The notes beneath the pieces are model-generated. The model saw only the letters and a list, made by a program, of their open reading frames with translations, was not told where the DNA came from and did not search any database. From Helicobacter pylori oki112 (lineage in GTDB: Bacteria; Campylobacterota; Campylobacteria; Campylobacterales; Helicobacteraceae), in contig NZ_CP006821.1 in assembly GCF_000600085.1 (NCBI RefSeq), forward strand, positions 1,573,926 to 1,637,925: DNA of 64,000 bases, written 5' to 3'. The translations under genes were made by a program, and so were the position numbers. Positions 8,892 through 19,056 of this stretch are shown here, piece by piece (positions within the stretch are counted from its first letter, which is position 1; every line of letters begins with the position of its first letter).

Positions 8892-9615
8892 AAAAGTGTT
8901 TCAAGAAATTACCAATAAAAGAAAGTTTTTTGCAAGTTCTAGCACAGGGGAGCAGTTTGAAAACCAATTTAGGAATGAATTAAAAAAACACTTTAGCGAA
9001 ATCAACGGCGATTTAACAGAAGAATTAAGCCATATTGAAGAAAAGCCTAATAAAGAAATCAAAACCACTTTTAACCAACTCAAAAAGCAAGTTTTAGAAA
9101 AAAACCACCCACACACCCTTAAAAACCCTTTTTCAAACCTTACAAGCCATTTTTTATACCAGCCTTTTGGCTCACAAAATTACCCTGATTTTTTGGTTTT
9201 TATTTTTGATCATGTGGTAGGGATTGAAATCAAGTTTTCTAAAAACGATAAGGGTGAAAAAAACCTTCAAACTTCTCGCCCCATGTGGAATTCAAACCTA
9301 CCTAAACCCAATGCGATTTATGTGTATGGAGTCGCTAATGCAGACATCACTTTTTTTAAAGGCTCAGATATTTTGAGTTATGAAACCAGAGAGGTCTTGC
9401 TCAAGTATTTTGATACTTTAGATAAAGATGAAGAAAGTTTGAAAAACGCCTTAAAGGACTTAGAAAACCCTTTTGGGTTTGCCCCCTACATCAGAAAAGC
9501 TTATGAACATAAAAAGGAATTTTCTAACCACCACCAGATTGAAAGCTTCTTTTCGCATAATCACATTTTAAGAGAACAAAATGTCTTAAAATTTTTGAAA
9601 ACGCTCACTCATTAG
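8884..9615 (+). CDS. Putative type II restriction endonuclease (PD-(D/E)XK-like)
   Basis: A 243-residue protein overlapping the methyltransferase. The segment NYPDFLVFIFDHVVGIEIKFSK contains a PD and, after a hydrophobic strand, an EIK, which fits the PD-(D/E)XK nuclease core. The following TSRPMWNSNLPKPNAIYVYG looks like conserved restriction-enzyme sequence but I cannot name the specificity. Inference rests on the motif plus genetic pairing. The frame is intact, so the enzyme may be active. Confidence 0.72.
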   Translation: MLEKVFQEITNKRKFFASSSTGEQFENQFRNELKKHFSEINGDLTEELSHIEEKPNKEIKTTFNQLKKQVLEKNHPHTLKNPFSNLTSHFLYQPFGSQNYPDFLVFIFDHVVGIEIKFSKNDKGEKNLQTSRPMWNSNLPKPNAIYVYGVANADITFFKGSDILSYETREVLLKYFDTLDKDEESLKNALKDLENPFGFAPYIRKAYEHKKEFSNHHQIESFFSHNHILREQNVLKFLKTLTH

Positions 9616-9731
9616 CATATTTGCACCCATTTATCTATTTCTTGTAGAATACGAGTTTATTTTTAATATTAAAGAAATTGATGATTAGTCTTAAAAACGA
9701 GATTAAATAAAGAAAGTTGAAAGGTTAGAAG

Positions 9732-9753
9732 AAACAACCTTTAAAGGTTGTTT
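9732..9753 (-). terminator. Likely tsf terminator, perfect 22-base palindrome
   Basis: AAACAACCTTT followed directly by AAAGGTTGTTT forms a perfect inverted repeat just beyond the tsf stop. On the minus strand it continues into a T-rich TTTCTTCT stretch. The palindrome could also serve the converging restriction gene. Confidence 0.6.
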
Positions 9754-9762
9754 GCTAAAATC

Positions 9763-10830
9763 TCACTTCATTTGCAAAGCCACTTCTTCAGCGAAATTCT
9801 CTGCCTTTTTCTCAATGCCTTCGCCCAATTCAAAACGCACATACTCAGTGATTGTTAAATCGTCATCCCACTCTTTGGAACAATCAGCAACCACTTGAGC
9901 GATAGTTTTTTTATCGTCCATGACATAGAATTGCCCTAAAAGGGTCAAGCGTTGATCAATAAGGGTGTTATCAGCGATAAACCTTTCCATTTTTCCAGGA
10001 ACGATTTTATCCCAGATTTTCTCAGGCTTGCCTTGCTCTTTTAGTTCGTCTTCAAAAGCTTTTTTTTGATGGGCTAAAACTTCATCGCTCAATTCAATGC
10101 GGCTCCCAAAAGTGGGGATGTTTTTCAAAGGTTTGCCCAAGCGCTTAGCCTCTTCATTGTCTTTTTCAATTTCAGCGATCAAGGCTAAAGTTTCTTTTTT
10201 GACAAAATCAAGGCTAAAGTCTTTGCAATCTAATACTTGAGGTTTCATCGCTGCGGCATGCATAGCGATGTTTCGGGCCAGTTCCACCACTTTTGGAGCG
10301 TTTTTCTCATTATCGTATTTTATACCGATTAACACGCCCACTCTAGCGTTAGAATGCGCATAACCATTGATGATATGAGAGCTAGGGGCTTTTAAATGAG
10401 CGATTTTTCTCACTAAAATATTTTCACCAATCACAGCGATTTGAGAGTGCAAATATTCTTCAAAAGGCTTGTTGTCTAATGGGCTTTTAAGCAACTCTTC
10501 TGGGGTGTGAATATTATGGGCTTTGATCGTTTCTAAAGTTTTTTTAACCAATTCCTTAAAGCCCTCATTTTTAGCCACAAAATCCGTTTCGCTATTGATT
10601 TCTACCATCATTGCGCTTTTAAAATCAGGCGCGACTTCTAAAGCGACTACGCCCTCAGCAGCGATCCTATCGGCTTTTTTAGTGGCTTTACTCAAGCCTT
10701 TTTCGCGCAAGAAATCAATGGCCTTTTGCAAATCCCCAGCCACTTCCACAAGGGCTTTTTTGCAATCCATCATGCCCGCATCGGTTAAGTCCCTTAATTT
10801 TTTGACTAATTGAGCGCTAATTCCTGACAT
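9763..10830 (-). CDS. tsf: Elongation factor Ts
   Basis: Guanine-nucleotide exchange factor for EF-Tu. The 355-residue protein starts [27 protein letters not shown], the family UBA-like N terminus, followed by two dimerisation-type domains with SETDFVAKN. It overlaps the rpsB stop by one base, the classic rpsB-tsf operon. The strand is opposite to the genes on both sides. Confidence 0.97.
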   Translation of the reverse strand: MSGISAQLVKKLRDLTDAGMMDCKKALVEVAGDLQKAIDFLREKGLSKATKKADRIAAEGVVALEVAPDFKSAMMVEINSETDFVAKNEGFKELVKKTLETIKAHNIHTPEELLKSPLDNKPFEEYLHSQIAVIGENILVRKIAHLKAPSSHIINGYAHSNARVGVLIGIKYDNEKNAPKVVELARNIAMHAAAMKPQVLDCKDFSLDFVKKETLALIAEIEKDNEEAKRLGKPLKNIPTFGSRIELSDEVLAHQKKAFEDELKEQGKPEKIWDKIVPGKMERFIADNTLIDQRLTLLGQFYVMDDKKTIAQVVADCSKEWDDDLTITEYVRFELGEGIEKKAENFAEEVALQMK

Positions 10831-11624
10831 TATTCAGCTCCTTGAGTGATTTCTTTTTGGATTTCAGCGAGCATTTCTTCTTTTTCTTCATTGCTCACGA
10901 ACTCTATCTCTTCGCTATTTTCATCCGCATGGACGATTTCTTCTTGCATGAGTTCTCGCCCCTCTAAAATCGCTTCGCTCATTTCTTTACAAAATAGCCT
11001 GATAGAGCGGATCGCATCGTCATTTCCAGGAATGGGGTAATCCACTAAATCAGGATCGCAGTTAGTGTCTAAGGGAGCCACGATAGGGATATGGAGTTTT
11101 CTGGCTTCAGCGACAGCGATTTTTTCTTTAGCCACATCGATCACAAAAATCATATCAGGGATTTTTTTCATGTGGCGCACCCCACCAAGATACTTGTCTA
11201 GCTTTTCTTTTTTCCTTAAAATCATGAGCTTTTCTTTTTTAGTCAATAGATCAATTTGACCGCTATTTTCCATTTCTTCAATGATTTCTAATTTTCTCAC
11301 CGATTTTCTAATGGTGCTAAAATTAGTCAGCATGCCACCAAGCCAGCGGTAATTGACATAAGGGACTTGAATGCTTTCAGCAAATTCTTTCAAAGTCTCG
11401 TTGGCTTGTTTTTTAGTGCCTACAAACATGATGCTCTTGCCTTGAGCGCTCGCATCGCGCACGATATTATAGGTATATCTAAAATAGCGCAAAGTTTTTT
11501 GCAAATCAATAATATGGATATTTTTCCTAACGCCAAAAATGAATTTTTTGGTTTTAGGGTTCCAACGCCTTGTTTGGTGTCCAAAATGCACACCGCATTC
11601 TAATAAATCTTTCATGGTTACCAT
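10830..11624 (-). CDS. rpsB: 30S ribosomal protein S2
   Basis: A 264-residue protein with canonical S2 segments: [31 protein letters not shown] and [24 protein letters not shown]. It ends in an acidic Glu-rich tail. The start used is MVTMKDLLE. The ATG three codons later is also possible. An AAGGAGCG ribosome-binding sequence lies upstream on the minus strand. First gene of rpsB-tsf. Confidence 0.97.
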   Translation of the reverse strand: MVTMKDLLECGVHFGHQTRRWNPKTKKFIFGVRKNIHIIDLQKTLRYFRYTYNIVRDASAQGKSIMFVGTKKQANETLKEFAESIQVPYVNYRWLGGMLTNFSTIRKSVRKLEIIEEMENSGQIDLLTKKEKLMILRKKEKLDKYLGGVRHMKKIPDMIFVIDVAKEKIAVAEARKLHIPIVAPLDTNCDPDLVDYPIPGNDDAIRSIRLFCKEMSEAILEGRELMQEEIVHADENSEEIEFVSNEEKEEMLAEIQKEITQGAE

Positions 11625-11837
11625 GAATACGCTCCTTAAAGTTATTTTGGTTCTCTTCCTCCATGCTCATTTGATTCTTAAATTTCTTAAGAACACCTAA
11701 ATACAAGGATTAGCATGTGTGAATTTGACGCTGTCTTTGCCTTTAATTCCTATTAAAATGATAGAAAAAACGACAAAACCCTGCGATTATAGCAAAAGAT
11801 TAGGGTTTTTTAGCTTAAGTAAAAAAGGCTTTTAGGT

Positions 11838-11843
11838 TATAAT
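11838..11843 (+). promoter_or_regulatory. Candidate -10 box for addA
   Basis: A perfect TATAAT lies 32 bases before the addA ATG in the divergent gap between rpsB and addA (11625-11875). No strong -35 box. Confidence 0.55.
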
Positions 11844-11875
11844 AAAGACAAAATAGAATTTTAGGATAGATCTCA

Positions 11876-14722
11876 ATGGATACAAAAAGACAATGCATGG
11901 CCTTAAAGGCTTCAGCAGGGAGCGGGAAGACTTTCGCTTTGAGCGTGCGGTTTTTGGCCCTGTTGTTTAAGGGGGCTAATCCTAGCGAGATTTTAACGCT
12001 CACTTTCACTAAAAAAGCCACCGCCGAAATGAAAGAGCGCATTTTAGACTATTTAAAAATTTTGCAAAAAGAAAACCTTGAAGATGAAAAAGAAAAAGAA
12101 AAAGCCCAAAATATCCTAAAAGAATTAGAAGAAAAATACCATTTAGACCCTAGCTTGGTGCAAAATAGCGCTCAAAAAATCTACCAACGCTTTTTAAACG
12201 CTGAAATCAGAATTAGCACCATTGATGCGTTTTTTCAAAGCATTTTAAGGAAATTTTGCTGGTTTGTGGGGTTGAGCGCGAATTTTGAAGTCAATGAAGA
12301 CACCAAAGCGCACCAGCAACAGCTTAATGAGGGTTTTTTGAGCGCTTTAAATGGCGAACAGCTTGAGGAATTGAGCGTTTTTATCGCTCAATGCTTAAGT
12401 TATGATAATTACACAAGCGATTCCATTTTAGAGCGGTTGCGTTTTTTAAAAAACAAGCTCTATTTATTTGATCCTAATAAGAAAGAGCCTGCATTTGATG
12501 AAGAGGGTTTTTTAGAAAAATTAAGGAGTTTAAACAATCAAATTCAAAGCATAGAAACAGCGTCAGATAAGGCTAAAACAGCCATTAAATGCGATAGTTT
12601 TAGGGGATTTTTAAACAGCTCTTTAACCTGGCTTAAAAAAAAGAGCGAATATCAATCTTTCAAAAAACTCAAAAATGAAATCCCCACTTTAGAGAGCGAA
12701 TGCGAAGAGATTGAAAACGATTTAAAACGCTATTATGAAGCCAAAGAAAGTGCATTGTTTAAAAAATTCCCTAAATTCATCCAGCTTTATGATAAAGCCA
12801 CTTCTAAAATCCAAGCTTTGGATTTTGATGCGATTAAAGATAAAGTCCATGCCTTATTGAAAGGTTATGAAGAAATGCCGGCGGAGTTTTTTTATTTCAG
12901 ATTGGACAGCAAAATCGCGCACATTTTGATTGATGAATTTCAAGACACGAGCTTGAACGATTATAAGATTTTAGCCCCTTTTATTGATGAGATTAAAGCC
13001 GGGATAGGGCAAGCTAAATGGCACAGGAGCGTGTTTTTTGTGGGCGATGTCAAGCAGAGCATTTATGCCTTTAGGGGGAGTTTTAGCTCCTTGTTTGAAA
13101 GCGTTTCTAAAGATTTTTACCACGATAATTTACAATTCAACCACCGCAGTTCGCCTTTGATTATTAATTATGTGAACACCATTTTTAAAAAAGCTTATCA
13201 AAATTCCTCCACCGCTTATTTGGAGCAAAAATACCCTAAAGCTTCCAGCAATAAACATGTTACAGACGGCTATGTGAAAGTCTCTTTAGTGGCTGATGAA
13301 AGAGGATTGTTATTGGAACAAATCTTACAAGAAGCTCAAAACCTTTTAGAGCATCGCATTGAGCCTAAAGACATTACCATTTTATGCGCCACTAATGACG
13401 ACGCTTTAGAAATCAAAAATTATTTGCAAGAGAATTTGAGCGCCATTCGCCCAAGCACGGAATCTAGCGCGAAATTGTCTCAATTTGTAGAATCTAAAAT
13501 CATTAAGAACGCTTTAAAATACGCTCTAGCTGAAGAACCTTACAAGCCCTTTTACAAGCACAGCGTTTTAAAACTCGCTGGATACTTGCATGATGATGCC
13601 ATCGCTTTAGCTGGTTTTGACCCTAAAAAAGAGAGCGTGGCAGACTTTGTGTGGAAGGTGATGGAATTGTTTGAGCTTTATGGAGAGTGCGCGCAAATCT
13701 GTTTGGAGTTGGCGGTTGGGTGTGAAGACGCGAATGAATTTTTGGAAAAATTAGAGGCTAAAAAGATCGCTTCTTTCAATTTAAAAGGCGCTCAGATCAT
13801 GACCATTCATAAATCTAAAGGCATGCAATTCCCTTATGTGATCGTGTGCGAACGCTTGGGCAAGCCTAAATCCAATAACTCCAATCAATTCCTTGAAGAA
13901 TATAACGGTGCAGAGCTTCTTCGCCTTTATTACAGAATGAAAAATCGTGAGATCGTAGATAAAGATTACGCTAGGGCTTTAGATGAAGAAGAAGCGGCTA
14001 AAGATCATGAAGAAATTAATGTGTATTATGTCGCATTCACTAGGGCTGAGTTAGGGCTGATTGTCGTGGCCAAAGACAAAAAAGAAAGCAAAAAAGAAAG
14101 CAAAAACAAAAAAATGCACGAACAATTGGATCTTGCGCCTTTAGAAGAGGGCGAAATCGTGCCGGCTATTTCTTCTCAAAAAGAGCCTTTAATCGCAAGC
14201 GTGTTAATCAAACCCCATGCCTATGGCGAGCAAGTCCAAGAGATAGAAGAAGAGCCAGAGAGCGATTATGAAAAGAATAACGACCAGGAAGCGATCAATT
14301 TTGGTATCGCTTTGCATAAGGGATTAGAATACCAATACGCTTATAGTATTCCTAAAGAAAGCGTTTTAGAATATTTAAACTACCATCATGGTTTTTATGG
14401 TTTGGATTACCAAGCGTTAGAAGAAAGTTTAGAGCTTTTTGAAAACGATACAGAGATACAAGCTCTTTTTAAAAATTATGCCTTAAGGGGCGAAGCGGCT
14501 TTTTTATTTGAAGGGGTTGTGTCTAGGATTGATGTTTTGTTGTGGGATAAGGGGCAAAATTTGTATGTTTTAGATTATAAAAGCTCTCAAAATTACCAGC
14601 AAAGCCATAAAGCACAAGTTTCTCATTACGCTGCGTTTTTGCAAACTCAAGCCCCCCATTTTAAGATACAAGCGGGCATTATTTACGCTCATAAAAGACT
14701 GCTTGAAAAATTATGGGTTTGA
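11876..14722 (+). CDS. addA: AddA-like helicase-nuclease subunit
   Basis: A 948-residue UvrD/RecB-superfamily helicase with a C-terminal RecB-type nuclease domain. It processes double-strand breaks for RecA loading together with an AddB partner, which is not in this window. Visible motifs: Walker A ASAGSGKTFAL near residue 13, TIDAFFQSILRKF, DEAD-like LIDEFQDTS near 355, VGDVKQSIYAFRG, LQFNHRS, MTIHKSKGMQFPYV, YVAFTRAE, and the nuclease-type LDYKSSQNYQQSHKAQVSHY near the C terminus. This corresponds to HP1553, known from published work as AddA. Confidence 0.92.
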   Translation: MDTKRQCMALKASAGSGKTFALSVRFLALLFKGANPSEILTLTFTKKATAEMKERILDYLKILQKENLEDEKEKEKAQNILKELEEKYHLDPSLVQNSAQKIYQRFLNAEIRISTIDAFFQSILRKFCWFVGLSANFEVNEDTKAHQQQLNEGFLSALNGEQLEELSVFIAQCLSYDNYTSDSILERLRFLKNKLYLFDPNKKEPAFDEEGFLEKLRSLNNQIQSIETASDKAKTAIKCDSFRGFLNSSLTWLKKKSEYQSFKKLKNEIPTLESECEEIENDLKRYYEAKESALFKKFPKFIQLYDKATSKIQALDFDAIKDKVHALLKGYEEMPAEFFYFRLDSKIAHILIDEFQDTSLNDYKILAPFIDEIKAGIGQAKWHRSVFFVGDVKQSIYAFRGSFSSLFESVSKDFYHDNLQFNHRSSPLIINYVNTIFKKAYQNSSTAYLEQKYPKASSNKHVTDGYVKVSLVADERGLLLEQILQEAQNLLEHRIEPKDITILCATNDDALEIKNYLQENLSAIRPSTESSAKLSQFVESKIIKNALKYALAEEPYKPFYKHSVLKLAGYLHDDAIALAGFDPKKESVADFVWKVMELFELYGECAQICLELAVGCEDANEFLEKLEAKKIASFNLKGAQIMTIHKSKGMQFPYVIVCERLGKPKSNNSNQFLEEYNGAELLRLYYRMKNREIVDKDYARALDEEEAAKDHEEINVYYVAFTRAELGLIVVAKDKKESKKESKNKKMHEQLDLAPLEEGEIVPAISSQKEPLIASVLIKPHAYGEQVQEIEEEPESDYEKNNDQEAINFGIALHKGLEYQYAYSIPKESVLEYLNYHHGFYGLDYQALEESLELFENDTEIQALFKNYALRGEAAFLFEGVVSRIDVLLWDKGQNLYVLDYKSSQNYQQSHKAQVSHYAAFLQTQAPHFKIQAGIIYAHKRLLEKLWV

Positions 14723-14745
14723 AATTAAAAATTTTAAGGTTGTCT

Positions 14746-16062
14746 ATGAATATCAAAAAAACAGAAAACGCGCTCAGTGTAACGCTTAAAAACTTTATTA
14801 AAAGCGAGTCTTTTGGAGGGATTTTCCTCTTTTTAAACGCTGTTTTAGCGATGGTGGTGGCTAATTCGTTTTTAAAAGAAAGTTATTTTGCGCTATGGCA
14901 CACCCCTTTTGGGTTTCAAATAGGGGATTTTTTTATCGGCTTTAGTTTGCATCACTGGATTGATGATGTTTTAATGGCGTTATTCTTTTTAATGATAGGT
15001 TTGGAGATCAAGCGAGAATTGTTGTTTGGGGAGCTATCCAGTTTCAAAAAAGCTTCTTTTCCTGTGATTGCGGCTATAGGGGGCATGATAGCCCCAGGAT
15101 TGATTTATTTTTTTCTTAACGCTGACACGCCTTCTCAGCATGGTTTTGGGATCCCTATGGCGACAGATATTGCATTCGCTTTAGGCGTGATCATGCTTTT
15201 AGGCAAGAGGGTGCCAACCGCTTTAAAGGTTTTTTTAATCACTCTAGCGGTGGCTGATGACTTGGGGGCTATTGTGGTGATTGCGCTCTTTTATACCACA
15301 AATTTAAAATTCGCATGGCTTTTAGGGGCTTTAGGGGTGGTTCTTGTTTTAGCTGTATTAAACCGCTTGAATATGCGCTCGCTTATCCCTTACTTGCTTT
15401 TAGGGGTGTTGCTTTGGTTTTGCGTGCATGAGAGCGGTATCCATGCGACGATTGCTGCAGTGATTTTAGCTTTTATGATACCGGTGAAGATCCCTAAAGA
15501 TTCTAAAAATGTAGAGCTTTTAGAACTGGGCAAGCGATACGCAGAAACGAGTTCAGGAGCGCTTTTGACTAAAGAGCAGCAAGAGATCTTGCATTCCATT
15601 GAAGAAAAAGCGAGCGCCTTACAAAGCCCTTTAGAAAGATTGGAGCATTTTTTAGCCCCCATTAGCGGGTATTTCATCATGCCCTTATTTGCGTTTGCAA
15701 ACGCTGGGGTGAGCGTTGATTCTAGCATCAATTTAGAAGTGGATAAGGTGCTTTTAGGGGTTATTCTAGGGCTTTGTTTGGGCAAGCCTTTAGGGATTTT
15801 TCTCATCACTTTTATAAGCGAAAAGCTTAAAATCACTGCACGCCCTAAAGGCATCAGCTGGTGGCATATTTTAGGGGCTGGGCTTTTAGCAGGGATTGGC
15901 TTTACCATGTCTATGTTTATTTCCAATCTGGCTTTCACGAGCGAGCATAAGGATGCTATGGAAGTGGCAAAGATTGCGATTTTACTCGGATCTTTGATTT
16001 CTGGGATCATAGGGGCTTTGTATTTATTCGCGCTAGACAAAAGAGCGACTTTAAAGAAATAG
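14746..16062 (+). CDS. nhaA: Na+/H+ antiporter NhaA
   Basis: Inner-membrane antiporter with about 12 hydrophobic segments. Characteristic segments are FFLMIGLEIKREL, MATDIAFALGV, TLAVADDLGAIVVIALFY (with the paired Asp residues needed for transport) and LLAGIGFTMSMFI. A charged loop near residues 245-300 is longer than in the E. coli protein. The ATG at 14746 has AAGG just upstream and gives 438 residues. An in-frame GTG/ATG 11 codons earlier overlaps addA and is less likely. Confidence 0.95.
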   Translation: MNIKKTENALSVTLKNFIKSESFGGIFLFLNAVLAMVVANSFLKESYFALWHTPFGFQIGDFFIGFSLHHWIDDVLMALFFLMIGLEIKRELLFGELSSFKKASFPVIAAIGGMIAPGLIYFFLNADTPSQHGFGIPMATDIAFALGVIMLLGKRVPTALKVFLITLAVADDLGAIVVIALFYTTNLKFAWLLGALGVVLVLAVLNRLNMRSLIPYLLLGVLLWFCVHESGIHATIAAVILAFMIPVKIPKDSKNVELLELGKRYAETSSGALLTKEQQEILHSIEEKASALQSPLERLEHFLAPISGYFIMPLFAFANAGVSVDSSINLEVDKVLLGVILGLCLGKPLGIFLITFISEKLKITARPKGISWWHILGAGLLAGIGFTMSMFISNLAFTSEHKDAMEVAKIAILLGSLISGIIGALYLFALDKRATLKK

Positions 16063-16072
16063 CTAAAAATGC

Positions 16073-16078
16073 TATAAT
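16073..16078 (+). promoter_or_regulatory. Candidate -10 box for yajC-secD-secF
   Basis: A perfect TATAAT 31 bases before the yajC ATG, with AAGGAAA as the ribosome-binding sequence between them. It probably drives the Sec accessory operon and perhaps leuS and lptE beyond. Confidence 0.55.
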
Positions 16079-16109
16079 TTGAGATTAAAACATCTTTTAA
16101 GGAAATTAA

Positions 16110-16493
16110 ATGGGACAAATTAGAGACATTCTAACGACGCTTTTACCCCTTGTGGTGTTGTTTCTTATTTTTTATTTTTTGATCGTTCGCCCGCAACGCC
16201 AGCAACAAAAAAAGCACAAAGAAATGATAGAGGGCTTGACTAAGGGCGATAAAATTGTTACTCAAGGAGGGTTGATCGTTGAAGTGCTTAAAGCGGAAGC
16301 GAATTTTTTTAGCGTGAAGCTCAATGATGACACCACCGCTAAACTTTCTAAAAACTATGTAGCGTTCAAATTAGACGAATTGGATCAATTTGGTTTGGCA
16401 GAGCCTATAGTTATCCAACAAGGCAGAGAAGAAATTTCGGCAAAATTATCTGGTACTAAAACTTTGAAACAACGCCAAATAACAACTAAATGA
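16110..16493 (+). CDS. yajC: Preprotein translocase subunit YajC
   Basis: Small inner-membrane partner of SecDF, 127 residues. One transmembrane helix ([19 protein letters not shown]) is followed by the family [25 protein letters not shown] core. The ordinary YajC part seems to end near [10 protein letters not shown]. The last 38 or so residues (from [15 protein letters not shown]) are not YajC-like but closely repeat residues about 151-180 of the SecD encoded just downstream. The stop overlaps the secD start as ATGA. Confidence 0.9.
   Translation: MGQIRDILTTLLPLVVLFLIFYFLIVRPQRQQQKKHKEMIEGLTKGDKIVTQGGLIVEVLKAEANFFSVKLNDDTTAKLSKNYVAFKLDELDQFGLAEPIVIQQGREEISAKLSGTKTLKQRQITTK
16380..16471 (+). 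repeat. yajC 3' segment duplicated from secD (partner 16940-17031)
   Basis: The 3' end of yajC aligns to an internal part of secD at a constant offset of 560 bases with only scattered substitutions. Both copies are in the same frame and encode [19 protein letters not shown]. The match fades before the yajC stop. Confidence 0.85.
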
Positions 16494-18067
16494 AACTTTT
16501 TAACCCTCGTTTAATCGTTTTTGTTTGCGTGCTTCTTTTAGGGGTAGGGTTTTCTGTGCCTTCTTTACTAGAAACTAAAGGCCCTAAGATCACTTTAGGT
16601 TTGGATTTAAGGGGGGGGTTGAACATGCTTTTAGGGGTGCAAACCGATGAAGCTTTAAAAAACAAGTATTTAAGCTTGGCGTCCGCTTTAGAATACAACG
16701 CTAAAAAGCAAAATATCTTGCTTAAAGACATTAAATCCAGTTTAGAAGGGATCAGTTTTGAGCTTTTAGATGAAGATGAAGCGAAAAAATTAGACGCGCT
16801 TTTATTGGAATTGCAAGGTCATAGCCAGTTTGAAATCAAAAAAGAAGCGGAGTTTTATAGCGTGAAGCTCACCCCTTTAGAGCAAGAAGAATTGCGTAAA
16901 AACACGATTTTGCAAGTGATAGGGATCATTCGTAACCGCTTGGATCAATTTGGTTTGGCAGAGCCTGTAGTTATTCAGCAAGGTAAAGAAGAAATTTCGG
17001 TGCAATTGCCCGGCATTAAGACTTTAGAAGAAGAACGGCGTGCTAAAGACTTGATTTCAAGATCCGCTCATTTGCAGATGATGGCAGTGGATGAAGAACA
17101 CAATAAAGATGCGATGAAAATGACGGATTTAGAGGCTCAAAAATTAGGCAGCGTGTTGTTGTCTGATGTGGAAATGGGGGGTAAAATCTTGCTCAAAGCG
17201 ATCCCCATTTTAGATGGCGAAATGCTTACAGATGCGAAAGTGGTGTATGACCAAAACAACCAGCCGGTGGTGAGCTTCACGCTGGATGCGCAAGGGGCTA
17301 AGATTTTTGGGGATTTCTCAGGCGCGAATGTGGGCAAACGCATGGCGATTGTTTTAGACAATAAGGTTTATTCAGCTCCGGTAATTAGGGAGCGTATCGG
17401 TGGGGGGAGCGGGCAAATTAGCGGGAATTTTAGCGTGGCTCAAGCGAGCGATTTAGCGATCGCTTTAAGGAGTGGGGCGATGAGCGCGCCCATTCAGGTT
17501 TTAGAAAAAAGGATTATAGGCCCGAGCTTAGGGAAAGACAGCATTAAAACTTCCATTATCGCCCTCATTGGGGGCTTTATTTTAGTGATGGGCTTTATGG
17601 CGCTTTATTACTCCATGGCGGGGGTGATCGCTTGTATGGCGTTAGTGGTCAATCTTTTTTTGATTGTGGCGGTCATGGCGATTTTTGGAGCGACGCTGAC
17701 TTTACCGGGAATGGCGGGAATTGTTTTGACCGTGGGGATTGCCGTGGATGCTAATATCATTATCAATGAGCGCATTAGAGAAGTCTTAAGAGAGAATGAG
17801 GGCATCGCTAAGGCGATCCATTTAGGCTATATCAATGCGAGTAGAGCGATTTTTGATTCCAATATCACTTCCTTGATCGCTTCAGTGTTATTATACGCTT
17901 ATGGCACAGGAGCGATCAAAGGCTTTGCCCTAACCACAGGCATTGGGATTTTAGCCTCTATTATCACCGCCATTATAGGCACGCAAGGGATTTATCAAGC
18001 CCTTTTACCTAAACTCACCCAAACAAAAAGCCTTTACTTTTGGTTTGGCGTGAATAAAAGAGCTTAG
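16490..18067 (+). CDS. secD: Protein translocase subunit SecD
   Basis: A 525-residue inner-membrane protein that with SecF uses the proton gradient to assist late steps of Sec export. It has an N-terminal transmembrane helix, the [12 protein letters not shown] motif, a periplasmic domain, and about five C-terminal transmembrane helices with [18 protein letters not shown] and the preceding [11 protein letters not shown]. The start overlaps the yajC stop by 4 bases, and secF follows 8 bases after its end. An internal stretch is duplicated into yajC. Confidence 0.96.
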   Translation: MKLFNPRLIVFVCVLLLGVGFSVPSLLETKGPKITLGLDLRGGLNMLLGVQTDEALKNKYLSLASALEYNAKKQNILLKDIKSSLEGISFELLDEDEAKKLDALLLELQGHSQFEIKKEAEFYSVKLTPLEQEELRKNTILQVIGIIRNRLDQFGLAEPVVIQQGKEEISVQLPGIKTLEEERRAKDLISRSAHLQMMAVDEEHNKDAMKMTDLEAQKLGSVLLSDVEMGGKILLKAIPILDGEMLTDAKVVYDQNNQPVVSFTLDAQGAKIFGDFSGANVGKRMAIVLDNKVYSAPVIRERIGGGSGQISGNFSVAQASDLAIALRSGAMSAPIQVLEKRIIGPSLGKDSIKTSIIALIGGFILVMGFMALYYSMAGVIACMALVVNLFLIVAVMAIFGATLTLPGMAGIVLTVGIAVDANIIINERIREVLRENEGIAKAIHLGYINASRAIFDSNITSLIASVLLYAYGTGAIKGFALTTGIGILASIITAIIGTQGIYQALLPKLTQTKSLYFWFGVNKRA

Positions 18068-18075
18068 GAGGTTTT

Positions 18076-19047
18076 ATGGAATTATTCAAGCAAACTAGAA
18101 TCTTAAGCTTCATGCGTTATTCCAATTATGGGGTGATCGTTTCAGCGATCTTAGCACTTCTAGCGTTGGGGCTTTTGTTTTTTAAAGGGTTTTCTTTAGG
18201 GATTGATTTTGCGGGGGGGAGTTTGGTGCAAGTGCGTTACACTCAAAACGCTCCCATTAAAGAAGTGCGCGATCTTTTTGAAAAAGAAGCTCGCTTTAAA
18301 GGCGTGCAAGTGAGCGAATTTGGCTCTAAAGAAGAAATCTTAATCAAATTCCCTTTTGTAGAAACGGCTGAAAATGAAGATTTGAACGCTATCGTGGCTA
18401 ACATTCTAAAACCCAGTGGCGATTTTGAAATCCGTAAATTTGACACCGTTGGCCCTAGAGTGGGGAGCGAATTGAAAGAAAAGGGCGTTTTGTCGCTGAT
18501 TTTAGCTTTAATAGCGATCATGGTTTATGTGAGTTTCCGCTATGAATGGCGTTTTGCTTTAGCGAGCGTCATTGCACTTGTGCATGATGTGATTTTAGTG
18601 GCAAGCTCAGTGATTGTTTTTAAGATTGATATGAATCTGGAAGTGATTGCGGCTTTACTCACTTTGATTGGGTATTCCATTAATGATACGATCATTATTT
18701 TTGACAGGATCAGAGAAGAGATGCTCTCTCAAAAAAACAAAAACGCCATTCAAGCCATTAATGAAGCCATTTCCAGCACGCTCACGCGCACACTTCTAAC
18801 TTCTTTAACCGTGTTTTTTGTGGTGTTGATTTTGTGCGTGTTCGGGAGTAAGATCATTATTGGCTTTTCATTGCCCATGTTAATAGGCACGATTGTAGGG
18901 ACTTATAGTTCTATTTTCATTGCTCCTAAAGTAGCGTTATTGCTAGGCTTTGATATGGATAAATATTATGAGAATGAGGCTAGAAAAATCAAAAAAGCTC
19001 AAGAGAAAGAAAAAATGCACCGTTTGTATGAGGGCGGTCAAGTTTAA
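18076..19047 (+). CDS. secF: Protein translocase subunit SecF
   Basis: A 323-residue SecF with the N-terminal transmembrane helix, SLGIDFAGGSLVQVRY, and the C-terminal RND-type bundle with GYSINDTIIIFDRIREEM. A well placed AGGAGG precedes the ATG. It is followed by a Lys/Glu-rich cytoplasmic tail. It is part of the yajC-secD-secF operon. Confidence 0.96.
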   Translation: MELFKQTRILSFMRYSNYGVIVSAILALLALGLLFFKGFSLGIDFAGGSLVQVRYTQNAPIKEVRDLFEKEARFKGVQVSEFGSKEEILIKFPFVETAENEDLNAIVANILKPSGDFEIRKFDTVGPRVGSELKEKGVLSLILALIAIMVYVSFRYEWRFALASVIALVHDVILVASSVIVFKIDMNLEVIAALLTLIGYSINDTIIIFDRIREEMLSQKNKNAIQAINEAISSTLTRTLLTSLTVFFVVLILCVFGSKIIIGFSLPMLIGTIVGTYSSIFIAPKVALLLGFDMDKYYENEARKIKKAQEKEKMHRLYEGGQV

Positions 19048-19056
19048 GGAGTTTCT

